Shown in pieces: positions 18,138-31,372 of a DNA stretch of 64,000 nucleotides. Under the pieces are notes generated by a model, which worked only from the letters and a program-made list of their open reading frames with translations, was not told the DNA's origin and made no database searches. Location of the stretch: contig CM068831.1 of NCBI GenBank assembly GCA_028554795.2, positions 32,972,644 through 33,036,643 of the forward strand. Direction: 5' to 3'. The stretch comes from Sinohyriopsis cumingii (lineage: Eukaryota; Mollusca; Bivalvia; Unionida; Unionidae). Each line of letters starts with the position of its first letter. Positions within the stretch are counted from its first letter, which is position 1. Position numbers and translations under genes: made by a program.

Positions 18138-18530
18138 CTCGATCCCCTACCCTCGCAAGCCAAATTCCCCAGATGTAGCCACATCTTCATCATCAAGTGA
18201 CACCTCTTTCCAGAGGATTGAACTTCCCTCCTTCTCTCTCTCTGTTTTGGAAACAGCTTGACTTAGAGTTTACGAGAAAATCCATCTCATAAAAGTCTAT
18301 GGATAAAAAAAACATTCCGATAGATACAAACCATTTTTCTTCATAAAACTACTATAACAATGAAATATCCGGGATATCATTTACGAATGCATACATTTAC
18401 ATATAATAACATATGTCGTTATGGCTATTCCATTGCTAGGTTAATAAAACTATTTTCCGGCATGTGCAACAAGTTGAAATAAATTAGTGAAAACATAATA
18501 AATTTAAAGGTTTTATTCCTGTAGAAGCAG

Positions 18531-18720
18531 CCGTGTAAAGTTTCGCTAACACAACTGTTTTTCTGTTTCATTTGTTCGTCTTGACTATGTTTAGCATTTG
18601 CCTTTGAGAAAGACACATTAAGAGTCGAAATGGCTCAGGCTAATTTGATACTAGTCTTTTTTTTACTGTTTTGTCAGTTTATTGCATTTATCTTAATCAA
18701 TCCCTGACACATGTGATCCC
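18531..18720 (+). repeat. interspersed repeat, copy 1 (LINE or Penelope 3'-end-like)
   Basis: It aligns by eye along about 180 bases with 48730-48908 in the same orientation. The core includes AGAGTCGAAATGGCTCAGG and a shared end ATTTATTTTAATCAATCCCTGA (with changes). Short dispersed copies with a common 3' end suggest the 3' part of a retroelement. The family is not identified. Confidence 0.7.
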
Positions 18721-19194
18721 TTGCTGGATTGGGTGTACTTGAAAGGATTGTTAGTTGCCATTTGTTTTGTTTTCTTTATGTACATGTGCTGGTCATTCTC
18801 AAGCGACGAGGTAAATCAAACCATCACGTACTATAAAACAGCTTACACGGAATACATCATATTCATTAGTTAATTTACGTTTCAAACTCGTGTATAATTA
18901 TTTTATTTCTTGATTACCTATTTATAGCAACCTGAATTTTTAGGAGCTTTGGAATTTGTTTTGTTCATGCCTTTGAAAATAGAAAATATTTATTTTATAC
19001 ATTCGTAAATAACTATGTGCAAAATATTCGCAAACCCTAATGAGTTAATGTTGGTTTACATCCACTACGACGGCATTGTGATGATATCATATTTCCTGTG
19101 CAAAGGAAGCAAAGCTGAGTATCAATGAAAAAGAAACAATACACAAGAAAAAGAAACAAGTTTGACTTCACATATAAATGTAATATAATATGTT

Positions 19195-19240
<46 letters not shown>

Positions 19241-21640
19241 CAGAGAGTAAAAAACAAACTGTTCTTTAGGTTGTAGCTAATAGAGTTGGACTGAAATAGA
19301 TGATATCTCATAAATATTAAACAATATATTTGTAGGCTTGTATTCATAGGGGCGTAAGTGTAAAAGTGAAATAAGTTAACGTTCTCGTCCATTTTTATTC
19401 CAATCTAAATAAATAACTTTACGATTTTGATAGTTTGGACTTGGCTATACCCATGTAAACAGTAGAAGCTTACTTTTACTGTATTCGAAACGTTTTAGAA
19501 ACAGTATCAGCTGAAGATAAAATCTAGCATTGGAATATGAAGTGATAGTAAGCGTATATTTCGAAATAGTTTGTAATATGGATACACCCTGGTGTAGACA
19601 AGAAGCTGACATAAACTGAATATATCAAACTGGTGAGTTTCAGACCAAAAATAAGTCAAGTAATGTTATTTTGGAGTGCGCAGTCTTGTACACACACGCC
19701 CATATCTACATCAAGCTCATCTCTATCTATATATCTCTCTCTCTCTCTCTCTCTCTCTTTAACTCAGATATCCTGTTATTAAATTTTATTATTTGTCATT
19801 TTAGCAAAATAACCACTATAGTGCAAACATTAAAGTTAATACTCTTTTAAATGAGTTGTACACTTCCAAGGTCCAATAGGCGATATTCCAATATGTACAC
19901 AGCCATTAATATGGGTAAAATGAATAAAATAGACATTATTGTTGCAGTTTAATGATAAGTGTATATGTCCACCATGGAGTTCACTTTAAGAAGTAGCCGA
20001 ACATCATTGTTCAGAGGATGCTGCTCATAGTATGGTTCAACGACCAAAGGTAATATTTATACCATGTTGTAAACAACTGGTTGCCTTCAGCTGATTGGCT
20101 ATATGCAAATTACGGGTATTGATTGCTATTTTGTATGTATTCATGCACTGTTCAACCAAGTTAGAAAGCTCTTTTTAACACACTTTTTAATATGTTTTAC
20201 TTTTGTTCTTTACAGATTTAAACTTTAATTATATGGATTGACTAGTTTATATTTTACTTTCGCCGATCATAGTTTGCAGAACGTTCTTTGCTTCAAACTT
20301 CAATAAACTTAATAAATAAAATGGGTCGTACTTAGTTATATACTAGTATTTAAATCTGTATTATGTTTTAAAAAAAGTCTGGAGCGAAAAATTAGTCTAA
20401 AACCAATGTGCACACATGCAAATTTTCAAAGGCTGGAAACTTGTATGTCCTTCTTTTTGTTTTTTTTTTAACCTGTGTATTGATGATATATGAAAACAAC
20501 GACGAGCATAATGATACTTAACATCGTTAATACAGTCTTTCTTTTGCGGCAAAAGCAGTTTTTTAGTAACATACCTTAACATAACATTATTTTGTATCCC
20601 ATACTATACACGCTTGTGCCATATAATTTTAATTTGTATATCTTTAAACAAAAAACAAATAAACGTATTGCTATTTTGTTTATACATACGTGTGTATAAG
20701 AACAGGGTAAAGTGAATTATAATGTAGGAATTAGATGATAGATGAATTACCTACTGCCCATCCTAACAGTATTTGAAGTACAATACTACCAGATGACGCA
20801 GCTCCTTTCCCGTAACCTGGATTAAGCGATAAGAACATTTGACCAGTCTATACTTGTGTCTAATGTTATGAAATGAAGAACTTCCTTGTATTGCCAGAAA
20901 TACTAGATCGCTCTCAGCATTCGGGAACCAGAAACTGCCAAGGGATGGGCAGTAAGTGCGTTGTGATTCGTCCAGTTTTGATCTTGATTTCTCTTCGTTT
21001 TCTTCATATAACATATCAGTTGCAGTTCTTAACATGAATGTCACGTGAAGGTCAATACATTATCATTAAGGTTCCTTTATAGTGTTGTTGCGAGCATTCG
21101 TATTTACAAATCCAGGTGATACGTGATTATACAACGCTGGTTTTTCCTTTGCGTTTCTTACACTTTGCGTTCATAAGATCCAAAGCAATTTCCCATCATA
21201 CGGTTAGTGTACGCATACTATCTGATATCCGAGGCCTAGAACTCATCTTAACTGTGATTGTAAATCGTATATTTAGATTGTTTGTTTGCATGCTTGTCGT
21301 TGTTTGTTTTGTGTTTTTATTTTGTTTGATTTATTTTTTCTAGCCTTAACAAGAGTAAAGGATTTGGTACATTATCAAACAAAGAGATTTGGCATTACGA
21401 AGTTGACACTTTCTTGTAAGGTTGCAACAATTTATGTTTGGTTATTTGCAAAATAGCAAATATTTTCTTAAAAGATTCTGACATGTAGTCTTTTTATATT
21501 GATATGCTTTAAAAATAATTACAAAAGTAAATTTCAAAACTAAAACTCTGCACTCGAGATAAATATAAATGAAATCTGTCCTACGTAAGAGACATAAGCA
21601 AGGAGAGTTTATCTATTACAAAATGTTTTGCATGCGTGTT

Positions 21641-21691
<51 letters not shown>

Positions 21692-24600
21692 ATCGTATCC
21701 ATAAGTTAAAATAAACAAATCAATACAAAGCAAAACTAAACATTTTTGGATATTTTGATGAATAAAATTGGCAATTAAATGTCAAAACAAAAACCTAATT
21801 TATTCTATTTGACTGTCTTTCTTTCATTGATATGTGCTCGCTGTCTATGGTTCATCTGCTGTGTCTTCTGATTGTCTTGCGTTAGGTTTCTTCAGTGGCA
21901 TAGGTTTTCCTGCGCGCTGTTTTTCTTTTCTTTCCGTTTGCCTTGCCTTAAATTGACCTGTTATCTAGTATCTACCACCATGTGATCTAACATACTATAC
22001 CCAGACTATAAGATCACGAATCTGTTGGATTGATTAAGATTCATTGAACGTCTATCAAATAGCAACACTATACAGTGATCTTCTATTCAACACGCAACAC
22101 CTACTATACAGCACGCCATTTGCAGCAACAACTGTCCACGTATCTACTACCCAACACCCAGACTATACATCAACACCTCTTGAGGGAACAATATCCAACG
22201 AGTTACTATCTGACACCAATATATACCATCATCATTGAGTATTCAATTCCCGTTGATCTAGTCAAACTCACACACCTCCGATACGTCACAGCCACTACCA
22301 AACACCTCAACCATGCCATGTTCAACGATAAAATGCTCACATATCTACTATCCAACACGCACTACAACATCTACACACCATTGCAATGATCAACATTTGG
22401 ACATATACTTTTAACCATTCAACATTTACTAGTCAACAGTGCAATATAAGTCTCTAACACGTTCAAAATGTTATCAATACTTCACACCTGCTAATTAAGG
22501 GAAGGATATAAAACAAAGTGGATGAAAGCAAAAGTTATACCTGTTCATTGATATATTTTGATTTAGATATATTAATTTATTTTTAATTCATAAATATTAT
22601 TTTAGAATTTTATGTTTAAATTTTAAACTTTACAATTCGAGTCCCACTTGCAAGATTTGATAGATATAAAAATGGGAAGGTTGACCTATCCATATATTTC
22701 TTTTAACCTTTTAATGATTTTTAGCAACTGCATTTAAATGAGTTTCTTGCAGTAATGTTCCTGGTAACGCCTCTTTATTCCAAAACCGATTCCGAGGATA
22801 TTCTCACACATGTACCTAAGAGTACCTCAAAAACGATGTTTTGAAAGTTATGTTGAATGTTGGAAAGTATGATAGGCCATGCGGTCGCACCATTAATATA
22901 AATTATTTACTTACCCAGGATTACCTGCGTGGTGGCGTGTAGTAAAACATATAAACCAAAACATTACTGTCAGACACCAAATTCATACGATAATGTTAAT
23001 GAGTCTCGGAAAACAACATGTGTTGATCCCGTCAGGGAAAGAAGTTCGATTGAACATCTATTAGGACAAAAAATACGTGTGCCAAAACCATTGTTCTGTT
23101 ACTCATGCCAAAGAATTAAAATACGTAGGAAAACGTGGAAAAGCAATTAAAATTCCACATGCAGAACTTGAATAGGCAGAAGTGAACAATCGTGGAAATC
23201 GTTGACATTTACATTACATCATTGTAAAAAGGAAACCAATGATGTATCAAGATAATTCTAAATCTTTCACGACAAAACAAAATCATGCCACTTACGATTA
23301 TGGCAACGCAAGAATCTTAGTTGGAAGAATGCAATTTCGTGTGTTTATTACTACTATTTCAAATCTAGTTTAAAATCGAAGACTACACTGATCTGAATAA
23401 AAGTTATAAGTAACGGATCCCATACTTTAAGCAGTAATCAGAATGACTGGCTGGACTCCAATCATTGATCAATGATCATATGTTTCAGGGTCAGTTACCT
23501 TCACCTTTATTCAGTGGCAATCTAAGTAATGCAGGTCTCAACGGAGTTACATATAACTATCCTTTTCAAGTCAGTCACTACACTGTTTCCATGGCAGACG
23601 TTTTCAGATAAGGCGAGACGTTGTGTAATAGACCATTTGAACCTAATTTAATCCTGAAGAATTATTTGACATTTAACGTGACCCTGAAGCACATCCGCAA
23701 TTAGTTACTAGCAGTACACATGGTATTAAATACGAGAGTTATGCAGAATACTACGACTGTCAGGACACGATTTCACCTAGATAAAGGCAGTGTTGAATGA
23801 AGTTTCCAACCCTTAACATCAGGACAAATGCATGTGGAAATGTGGCATAATCCACATGTTGACAAACAAGTGACAGTAGTAATCGTCTTTGCAGGATTCA
23901 ACAATGCAGTTCAAATCACTATTTTCACAGACATGATCCTGCACTACACAAAACAAATTCATTTATCTTAAAGTCTTGGACATAAACGTTCAATAAAATG
24001 ACATACAGCAATCAAAATCAAGTCAGAGTGGTTAGGTAGAAAACGAACAGTTCTTTTACTATACCAAGAATTACACAGTCGGGCTCAACAGTTGCTTGAG
24101 ACAAGTGACTTTTGATTTGTCAAGTCGAAAAGTTGCAGTAAGCCTTGAAGCTTTACCTCTTATCAAGTAAAATAAATCGGTGAACGACTGTTATAAAAAC
24201 TTTCAAGACTACCAAAACCCAATTGACTGAAACTAAACGCATGGGAGGTTCTCTTGAAGCAGTGGAATAAATATTATTCCTACACCCCCACTTACCTGAC
24301 GGAGCAGTTGAAAGCAAAAGGCATATTTTAAATTATATTCTAATATCAGATGTCAAGTCTTTCGTAGAACTATAATCAACGAATGCGTTGCGATCATATT
24401 ACCTCCTACGACACTGTTTGGGTACAGACCCATAGGAACCAGTGTCTGTGCAAAACCTGAACTCCTTCGTCTACGTCGTTAACACCGACGACAATAAATG
24501 CATTGAGTGACTGCTTTTTGTAATTACCATATTGTAAAATATGTTGATTCGCATGGATTACACCGACTCCATCAAAGACAATATCTTATACTTAAGTAGA

Positions 24601-25541
24601 AATAACAGTTGTTTCGACCCTATTTTCTCAATGTGAGATTTAATTGAATTGTTTGTGTAATTGATATAATTGTCAGGCTGTTGTTCTTAAACTCTTTTAA
24701 AAAATAGGAAACGAGATTTTCCTGTCCTAGGGATCAGACTAGTACAAATTTTGAGAATCAGCTAGCAATTAAATTAGGTGTAAAGCATTCAAGATTGTTA
24801 TATATTAGATCGTGGTTGGAAACTCGTTTTCAAACTCAGTTGTAGAGAAGTTTTTATTTCATTGTTTAAACATACCTAATGTGCTAAATTGTGAAAATGG
24901 GGTCGGATTTCAAGTTCTTACAACATTATATGAGCCATTCACATTGCAAATATAATGGTACACGCGAATCTAATACAAGAAGCTTGGTATAGAAATCCCA
25001 AAGGGAAAAAGGTTTATTACAAATTAAGAACTAACGGTTTAAAGAAGGAAAGACGATATCAGTTGCATATAAACAGTGATGTTATACAATTTTCTTTTGG
25101 GAAACATTATTAAAGGCTTTAGAACCATGCTGATATATCGATTAAAGAATTTACGTTCTCCTGTGGAATGTTCGAGTCATCTTGCATATGGATATCGTTC
25201 ATTCGCTTACAATATTTTATGCTTTTTCTGGAACACAGCTAGAAGACTGTTTGTCCTAATACAAGTAGTCAGATACATTAATAGTTACAGCTTGTCACAT
25301 ACCACATAACGTTTACAATGATGCAATGCCATACGAACGCAGACTATATCGATTATTGGTTCTTACATGCTTAATGCACCATTTCGGTTTAGACTAGTAC
25401 ACAAGACAAAAAAGTCCAGACTGTACTAGTTGAAAAAAGAAACGCAGATAAAAACAATTAGCCTTTCTCTGCGATTCGTGTTTTCGAACTGATTTAGTCT
25501 CCTAGTCTGGAAATAATTAAAGGAATGCGGCAACCTATCAC
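18721..25541. other. gene-poor region with microsatellites
   Basis: It contains (TA)n(GA)n at 19195-19240, (TC)n at 19733-19758 and (GT)n(GA)n at 21637-21689. The stretch 21960-22460 is strikingly poor in G on the plus strand, with loosely repeated CTACTA-CAACACC-like words; the two overlapping frames there look like by-products of that composition. At 22929-23150 a 73-codon frame with CYSCQ- and basic-residue-like segments resembles degraded transposon coding sequence but cannot be assigned. Nothing else is supported. Confidence 0.5.
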
Positions 25542-25636
25542 TGCCTTAGTTATAAAATGTACAACTAATGGTTTCCTTAGTTATAAATTTACAGCCTATA
25601 TTTGCCTTAGTTATACAATTTACAACCTATTACTGC
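25542..25636 (+). repeat. 31-bp minisatellite, left part (split by retrotransposon)
   Basis: About three copies of a roughly 31-base unit, approximately TGCCTTAGTTATAAAATGTA plus an acaacctat-like segment. The array stops at the retrotransposon boundary and resumes at 32681, so it was one array before the insertion. Confidence 0.85.
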
Positions 25637-26872
25637 TGTCGCCGAATAAAAACTGAGTGGGTCTTTGGACTAAATGAATAAGACAAACACAATGTGAGAA
25701 AGATGGAAATTTATGAATGAATTAAAAAAGATAAATATATGATGTAAAAATACAATGATTCTCTCACGCTCTCAACATACGATTTACTCAAATCACACTA
25801 CACAACATTCATACATCGAAAATAAACCAAAAATATTCAATCAAAATGAAGTACAGATCCAAGAAACCTCATGGACTGCACATACGCTTCAAACAGTATT
25901 TTACACAATAAGAGATTCACATAATCTCGAATATGAATTCTATTAAGATTCAAAATAATCTTATGGATATAAAAAATGCAATGGAACAACAATTGATCCA
26001 AATGTATACCTCTAGACCCCTTGTACAGTCGCACGATTCCTTGGGTTTGTCCACACTCTTATCGACCACTCGCACCCTTTATGACTCCACCACGAGTACA
26101 GTCATACGTTACACGTACAGACAGCATACAGCACTTTTTCAATTTTGCTGCGTCTACGTCCGTGGCACAGACATACGTACATACATATATACGTATCGAC
26201 AGCACGTAGCATTAAATGTTCTGGAAACTCCAGATAGCTCTAAGCAACTTTAGACGGCTTCGGACAGCTTCAGACCGCTCTAGTCATATTCACAGTCACA
26301 TTGACAATCACACTTCATAGACACAATCACAGCGACAGTCACAATCAGCTACAATAACAGTCAGCTACAATAACAGTTAGAATCAGCTTCAAACACAGTC
26401 AGATACAATAAAACCAAATTGAACATAATAATAGTTTCTGTATAATCTCTAGATATATGATAATACTTTAAATCTGCGTTGTAATAAATACGTTATTACG
26501 CGATAAGACATTACAAACCGAATAAACTTCGCATATCAAATATAAATGTAAATTTAACACTTACCCCTATGGCTGGAGAACAATGGATAGTGTATACTCC
26601 TTGACGTGATCCAAAAACGACCAGTGTGGTTTTAGAAATTGGTCTTACTTAAATCCATAGAAGAGTGAATACAAGTCAGGGTAGAATACCCGTGCATATC
26701 ATGTTAGTCATGTTACCTCGTCACAAGCAATCTCTGGCTAGGTACATGTTAATACAGTTGCTTACCTGGAAAAACACATTCACCCTAGATAACGTTGTAC
26801 GCATGTACAACGAGAAATAGTCGAATTGTTTTAAGACAAAACCAAATTATTTCTTTGCCTAATTCTGTGACA
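25637..26872 (-). repeat. 3' LTR of the retrotransposon (1236 bp)
   Basis: It starts TGTCGCCGA and ends CTGTGACA on the plus strand. It carries about 260 bases (roughly 25653-25913) absent from the other LTR and lacks a tandem duplication of about 66 bases seen there. In one stretch of about 165 bases compared by eye the two LTRs differ at six positions, so the insertion is old but not ancient. Short CAGTCAGCTACAATAA-like internal repeats lie near 26330-26410. Confidence 0.92.
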
Positions 26873-26875
26873 ATA

Positions 26876-26885
26876 CCTTATCCCT
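26876..26885 (-). other. polypurine tract candidate
   Basis: On the minus strand AGGGATAAGG lies three bases upstream of the 3' LTR, the position expected for plus-strand DNA priming. It is short and contains one pyrimidine, so it is tentative. Confidence 0.5.
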
Positions 26886-27032
26886 AAGAGAAAAAAATAA
26901 ATGTACACATTTTTTCTAAAACCGTCACAGAATAAAAGAAAAATAACTACTAACGGTATGTTACACTATTTACACGGGTAATACTGCAATCTGGATTTTC
27001 TATACTGGGTAAAAATTTATCCAAATTTCCAA

Positions 27033-28584
27033 TCATGCCCTACTCAAGTAGTCTGTCCCTATATTTTCAACCCCTATTATTGCCTCTACACGGAAGCGAT
27101 ATGATTGTAGTGCCAGCGCCCAACGCATCAATCGAGCGTTAGCGACCTTGGCTTTGTTAAAATACAGTGGGGTTGGTGATCAGTCCCGAGAACGAAATCT
27201 CTCCCAAAAAGATATGCATGATTTCTTCCCAATTCCCCACACTACGGCCAAACACTCTTTCTCAATAACTGCATAGTGTTTCTCCCTGGGTAGCAATTTC
27301 CTACTCGAATAAGCTACGGGAAACTTATTGCTATCTTGCTCTTGCAGTAAAACTGCTCCCAACCCATTTTCCGAGGCATCTGTTCTTAAAATAAAGGGTT
27401 TGCTAACATCTGGCAATTTTAATATAGGTGCACTGATTCGTTTCTCTTTCAGCGCGCAAAAAGCTCTATCTTGTGGTGGTCCACACTCTACTTTGTTGGT
27501 TTGCCCCTTCTTTGTCACATCAGACAGTGGGTTAGCAATGACTGCAAAGTTTGGTATAAACTTTCTATAAAACCCTACTAGACCTAGAAACGAACTAACT
27601 TGCGTTTTGTTGTCTGATTTAGGTGCGTTCCTAATCGCTTCCACTTGCTTGGGGTGAGGTTTCAACTGACCCGAAGCACTGACCCTATGACCCAAACAAT
27701 CTAAGTCTGTATAGCCAATACTGCATTTAGTGGGTCTCACTGAGGTTCGCTCTGCGGAGTCTATCGAAGAGTTCCTCCAAGACGGACACGTTTTCACTCC
27801 AAGTATTCGTGTACACAAATATGACATCTACAAAGCTATCAACGTTTGCTAAACCTCTTAGCAATTTGCGCTTCAAACGACAACAGGTGGCACTGGCACC
27901 TACTAACCCGAATGGCATTACCTTGAATTGATATAATCCCTTCTGGGTCGCAAATGCTGTAAATGTACGGGACTCTTGAACAATGGGAACCTGCCAATAT
28001 CCCTTGGACAGATCTAATTTGGAAATCAATCGGTTGCCCGACAACTTCGCAAATAGACCCTCCATATCTGGCATTGGTTCCGCATCGAACACCGTGATTT
28101 TATTTAACTGTCGAAAGTCGATACTGAATCGGTTCGTCCCATCTTTTTTTCTGACTAGCACTACGGGAGAAGAATATGGCGAGTTGGAGGGTTCAATCAC
28201 CCCCCGATCTAACATTTTGCTCACCTCTTCGTCCACAGCTTCTCGTGCGTTGTATGATACCAGATAACCTTTGATTTTAATGGGGTCAGATGTATTCAAT
28301 TTAATTTTGAGGTCTACCAAGGTTGTACAACATGGTCTGTTGGTGAATGCATCCGAGTATTTAACCAAAAGCGCATTAATTTGTTGACGCTGGTCTTTGG
28401 TCAACTCTGCACTCACATCGACTTGACCTACCCCTTCCCTTGCAACACCCAAGGGACACTCAAGGGAAACCTCGTGTTCTGCTTCTCCCAAGTCGTCGTC
28501 GATGACTGACGTACAAACGACATTCAAGACCCCTTTTTCTACATTGTCGATGTCTCTTGATGTACAACTTAAGCATGTTAGCAT
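27033..28584 (-). pseudogene. retrotransposon reverse transcriptase-RNase H, frameshifted
   Basis: The reverse transcriptase has the palm motifs SKLDLSKGYWQVP and YQFKVMPFGL. The catalytic YVDD-type box reads FVDV, so the second active-site Asp is lost. A frameshift near 27790-27830 separates it from the connection segment (SSFLGLVGFYRKFIPNF) and RNase H (ILRTDASENGLGAVLL, with the Glu of VIEKECLAVVW). Further breaks near 27190 and 27130 are needed to read to the final YLSRA-TGA at 27033. It is the last pol unit before the 3' LTR. Confidence 0.9.
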
Positions 28585-29640
28585 GGAATGTCTTTAAATT
28601 ACCGTCTATGTCAATTTTATAGTCCATGTCATTCTTGACCTCCCTAACTTCGTAGGGACCTTTCCACTGGACTAGTAACTTATTTTTGCTAGTAGGAAGA
28701 AGCAAGAAAACCTGATCTCCTACAAGAAATTTCCTATTTCGCGCTCTACGGTTATAATACTTGGCATATCTGCGTCCCGATTTCATTAATTCGTCGCGTG
28801 CCATCTGACATGTACTTTCCAGTTTATCTCGCAGATCTAACACGTACTGGTAAGTAGTTTTATTTCCTCGCTCGTGACGTTACCTGTCCACAGTTCGCGT
28901 AGTATCCGCATCGGGCCTCGAACTGTTCTTCCGTACAGCAATTCGAAGGGTGAAAACCCTAAACTTTATTGCGGTACTTCACGGTACACGAACAGACCGC
29001 GTTAAAATAGAGGTCCCAGTCTTGCGGACGTTCCGCGCACATCTTTCGTAGCATGCTTTTTAGGGTACCATTAAATTTCTCTACCAGTCCATTGCACATC
29101 GGATGGTATGGGGTAGTGTTTAGCTGTTTGATTGATAACAGTCTACTTATTTCACCCATGAGGTCGGAGGTGAATTGGGCACCACAATCCGTAAGGATTT
29201 CTTCTGGCACCCCTACCCTACTGAAGATGTCAACCAATGCTTCAGCCACCCGTTCCGTTTCAATAGTTGGTAACACTACAGCTTCGGGATATATGGTTGC
29301 GTAATCCACAAGACTAAGAATATACCGGTTCTTCCTTTCTGTAACTGCTTGTATTGGACCTACAATATCCACCGCCACTCTTTTAAACGGTGTATCTATT
29401 AATGGCATCTGTCCCAAGGGCACCCTTGTAACCTTCCCTTGCATACGGTTTTCTGGCATACGTCACAAGACCTACAGAACCGTGTGACATCGCCATTAAC
29501 AACAGGCCAGTAGAATTCAGCGACTACTCTACTGGTGGTATTCGCCTTACCTAGGTGTCCTGCCATGCTAGACTCATGGGCCACCCTAAGTACTTTAGAT
29601 CTGTATCTCTGGGGTACGACCACTTGCCAATACCTCTTAC
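28575..29640 (-). pseudogene. retrotransposon integrase, frameshifted
   Basis: Domains in order are: an N-terminal zinc-binding segment with H-x3-4-H and C-x2-C (HESSMAGHLG ... CRSCDVCQKT); a catalytic core with Asp in VAVDIVGP, Asp in LTDCGAQF and Glu in GLVEKFNG, so all three DDE residues are present; and a C-terminal domain with GDQVFLLLP and QWKGPYEV. A stop and frame changes lie at about 28860-28975, where the intervening SPFELLYGR motif is readable only in another frame. Integrase lies upstream of reverse transcriptase here, which is the notable feature of the element. Confidence 0.88.
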
Positions 29641-29667
29641 CCTCCGGAGTGATAAACTCCCTATGAA

Positions 29668-30300
29668 TTAGCCCGTTCCTACGAACGAATCTCGAGCTGC
29701 CCCACCCTTGCAGTGTCTAATTGCGCCGGACGCGATTTTCCCAATAACAGTTTTGATGGATTCGTCACGTTCTTGTTCTCGTTTGAATTCATCACGCGAA
29801 ATTCCGGAGATCGATTCAGGGACTATTAATTTCTGAAACGCGTTTTTCTCTCGCCTGGTTTGCGCTCGCGTTTCAACTGCCTGGGCCAAAGGTGTCCTAA
29901 AATTTGCCATTGTTGGAAGACGGAAACCTTCAACATTACCGATCGTCAGATCGTAAATAGGGTTTTCCATACAAAGCGCATCTACAGTTCCGGTTAGAAA
30001 AGGTGTTTCTACCGTGATCCTTGCTACGGGAATGCGTCCGATCGTTTGATCGAGTAGCATGCATGGGGACTCCCATATGAGCATTTGGTTATCCTGCACG
30101 AGACTACGTTTGATCACTACCGCCGTGCAACCGGTGTCACGTAATGCTACAACTTCTCGACCGTTCACGAAACCTCTCGCGGTTGGTACTCGCGCTTCGG
30201 GAAAAAGAAACATGCCAAGTGTATGAATACCTGGTTCTACCTGCACCATATTACCAGATGTACTTTTACTCTGTATAGCCACGGCTACCTTATGCGAAAG
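29668..30300 (-). pseudogene. retrotransposon aspartic protease region
   Basis: It contains the retropepsin-like core VALRDTGCTAVV (DTG is the catalytic triad motif) about 60 residues into the frame, after a segment ending FVNGREV. A basic and acidic linker follows (QTRREKNAF...REQERD). The frame then breaks before the integrase zinc domain near 29640. Protease follows gag directly, as in most Pol polyproteins, and would process it. Fully expressed function is unlikely given the neighbouring breaks. Confidence 0.85.
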
Positions 30301-30333
30301 TCCCTTTCTCTTAGGACATTTTACTTGAATATG

Positions 30334-31372
30334 ACCCTATTCCTTACACAAGAAACATTGTATACCTTGACGACCCGTATCCCTAACTGACCTACTTGCC
30401 TCCGCTGATTTCACAAGCACCCTAGGCATCGGTTTCGTAGACTGGTTTCCAGACTTAAAGTCTTTTGAAACCACGTTCTGGGTTCCCCCATGAGCCTCGG
30501 CATAGAAATCGGCTTGTTTAGCCACATCCTGTACGTTTGAATAGACTTTCTATTTCAGAAACTGACTTAGTTCCCACCCAACTGTGTTAAAAAATTGATC
30601 TCTGAGAAAGAAATCAGTCAACCCTTCAGACGTTTTCACCGCTTTGCCGCATTCAATCCACCGCTGAAAATAGTTCGCTATTCTAACGATAAACTGATCA
30701 AAGGTTTCTCCCTTCTCGGGCTTGCTACACCTGAACTTTTTACCAAAACCCTTTTCAGTCAGCTCGTACCTTTTTAGAAGTGCTTCCTTCAGGACGTCGT
30801 ATTTGAACACATCGTCTCTAGGAAGTCGCGAGTACACGTCCAGCGCTTTACCTTTTAATAAAGCACTGAGATGCAGTGCGTAGTCATTTCGACTCCACTT
30901 CTGGTTCTCGGCATACCGCTCAAACCGATGAAAATAACTTTCCATGTTATCTTTCTCATCGTCAAAGGGGGGTAGTTTGGGACCCTTTAATTTACTAGAG
31001 GCAGAATCGTGTTCTCCTTTTCTAGCTGTTGCTAACTCTACCTTACGTTCATGATCTCGTTGCCTTGATCTTTCTTCTACCTCCAAAGCTTCTAACCTTG
31101 CTTGTTTTTCTATCTTCTTCTTCTCAGCTCCCCTTTCCCATTCTATCCTTTCCCTTTCGGCCTGTTTGCCTAGTTCTATCTTCTCCCTCTCTAATTCTGC
31201 CCGCCTTTCCTCTGTTTCCCTCTCCCGGGCTTGTTCCTCCTGTTCTAATTCCATCGCCCTTACCATTTCCATCCTTCCCCCGGGCTTGTTCTTCCCTAAC
31301 AAATTCCCTTAAACGTCCTTCCTCATACCCAAGTTCTTTGCCTAAGGCGACCAAGTCCTTATGGGATGACAT
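30334..31372 (-). pseudogene. gag: retrotransposon gag, frameshifted
   Basis: The probable start is the Met at 31372, giving a short N-terminal segment. A frameshift near 31280-31300 passes into the frame that runs to 30550. That frame has a long charged stretch of E, R and K repeats (likely coiled coil), then a capsid-like part (about 30600-30980, including KLPPFDDEKDN and YFHRFERYAENQKW). A second break near 30540 leads to a CCHC zinc knuckle near 30310-30352 (C-x2-C, then GH, then C); an in-frame TAG lies inside the knuckle just before its GH. Gag would form the particle and bind the RNA. The lesions show this copy is dead. Confidence 0.85.

Noticed and set aside
20763-21044. Minus-strand 93-aa frame
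   Set aside because: Protein-like composition but no recognised domain, splice context or conserved motif.
22044-22389. Two overlapping plus-strand frames of 64 and 104 aa
   Set aside because: Both frames are open because the strand is G-poor; composition explains them.
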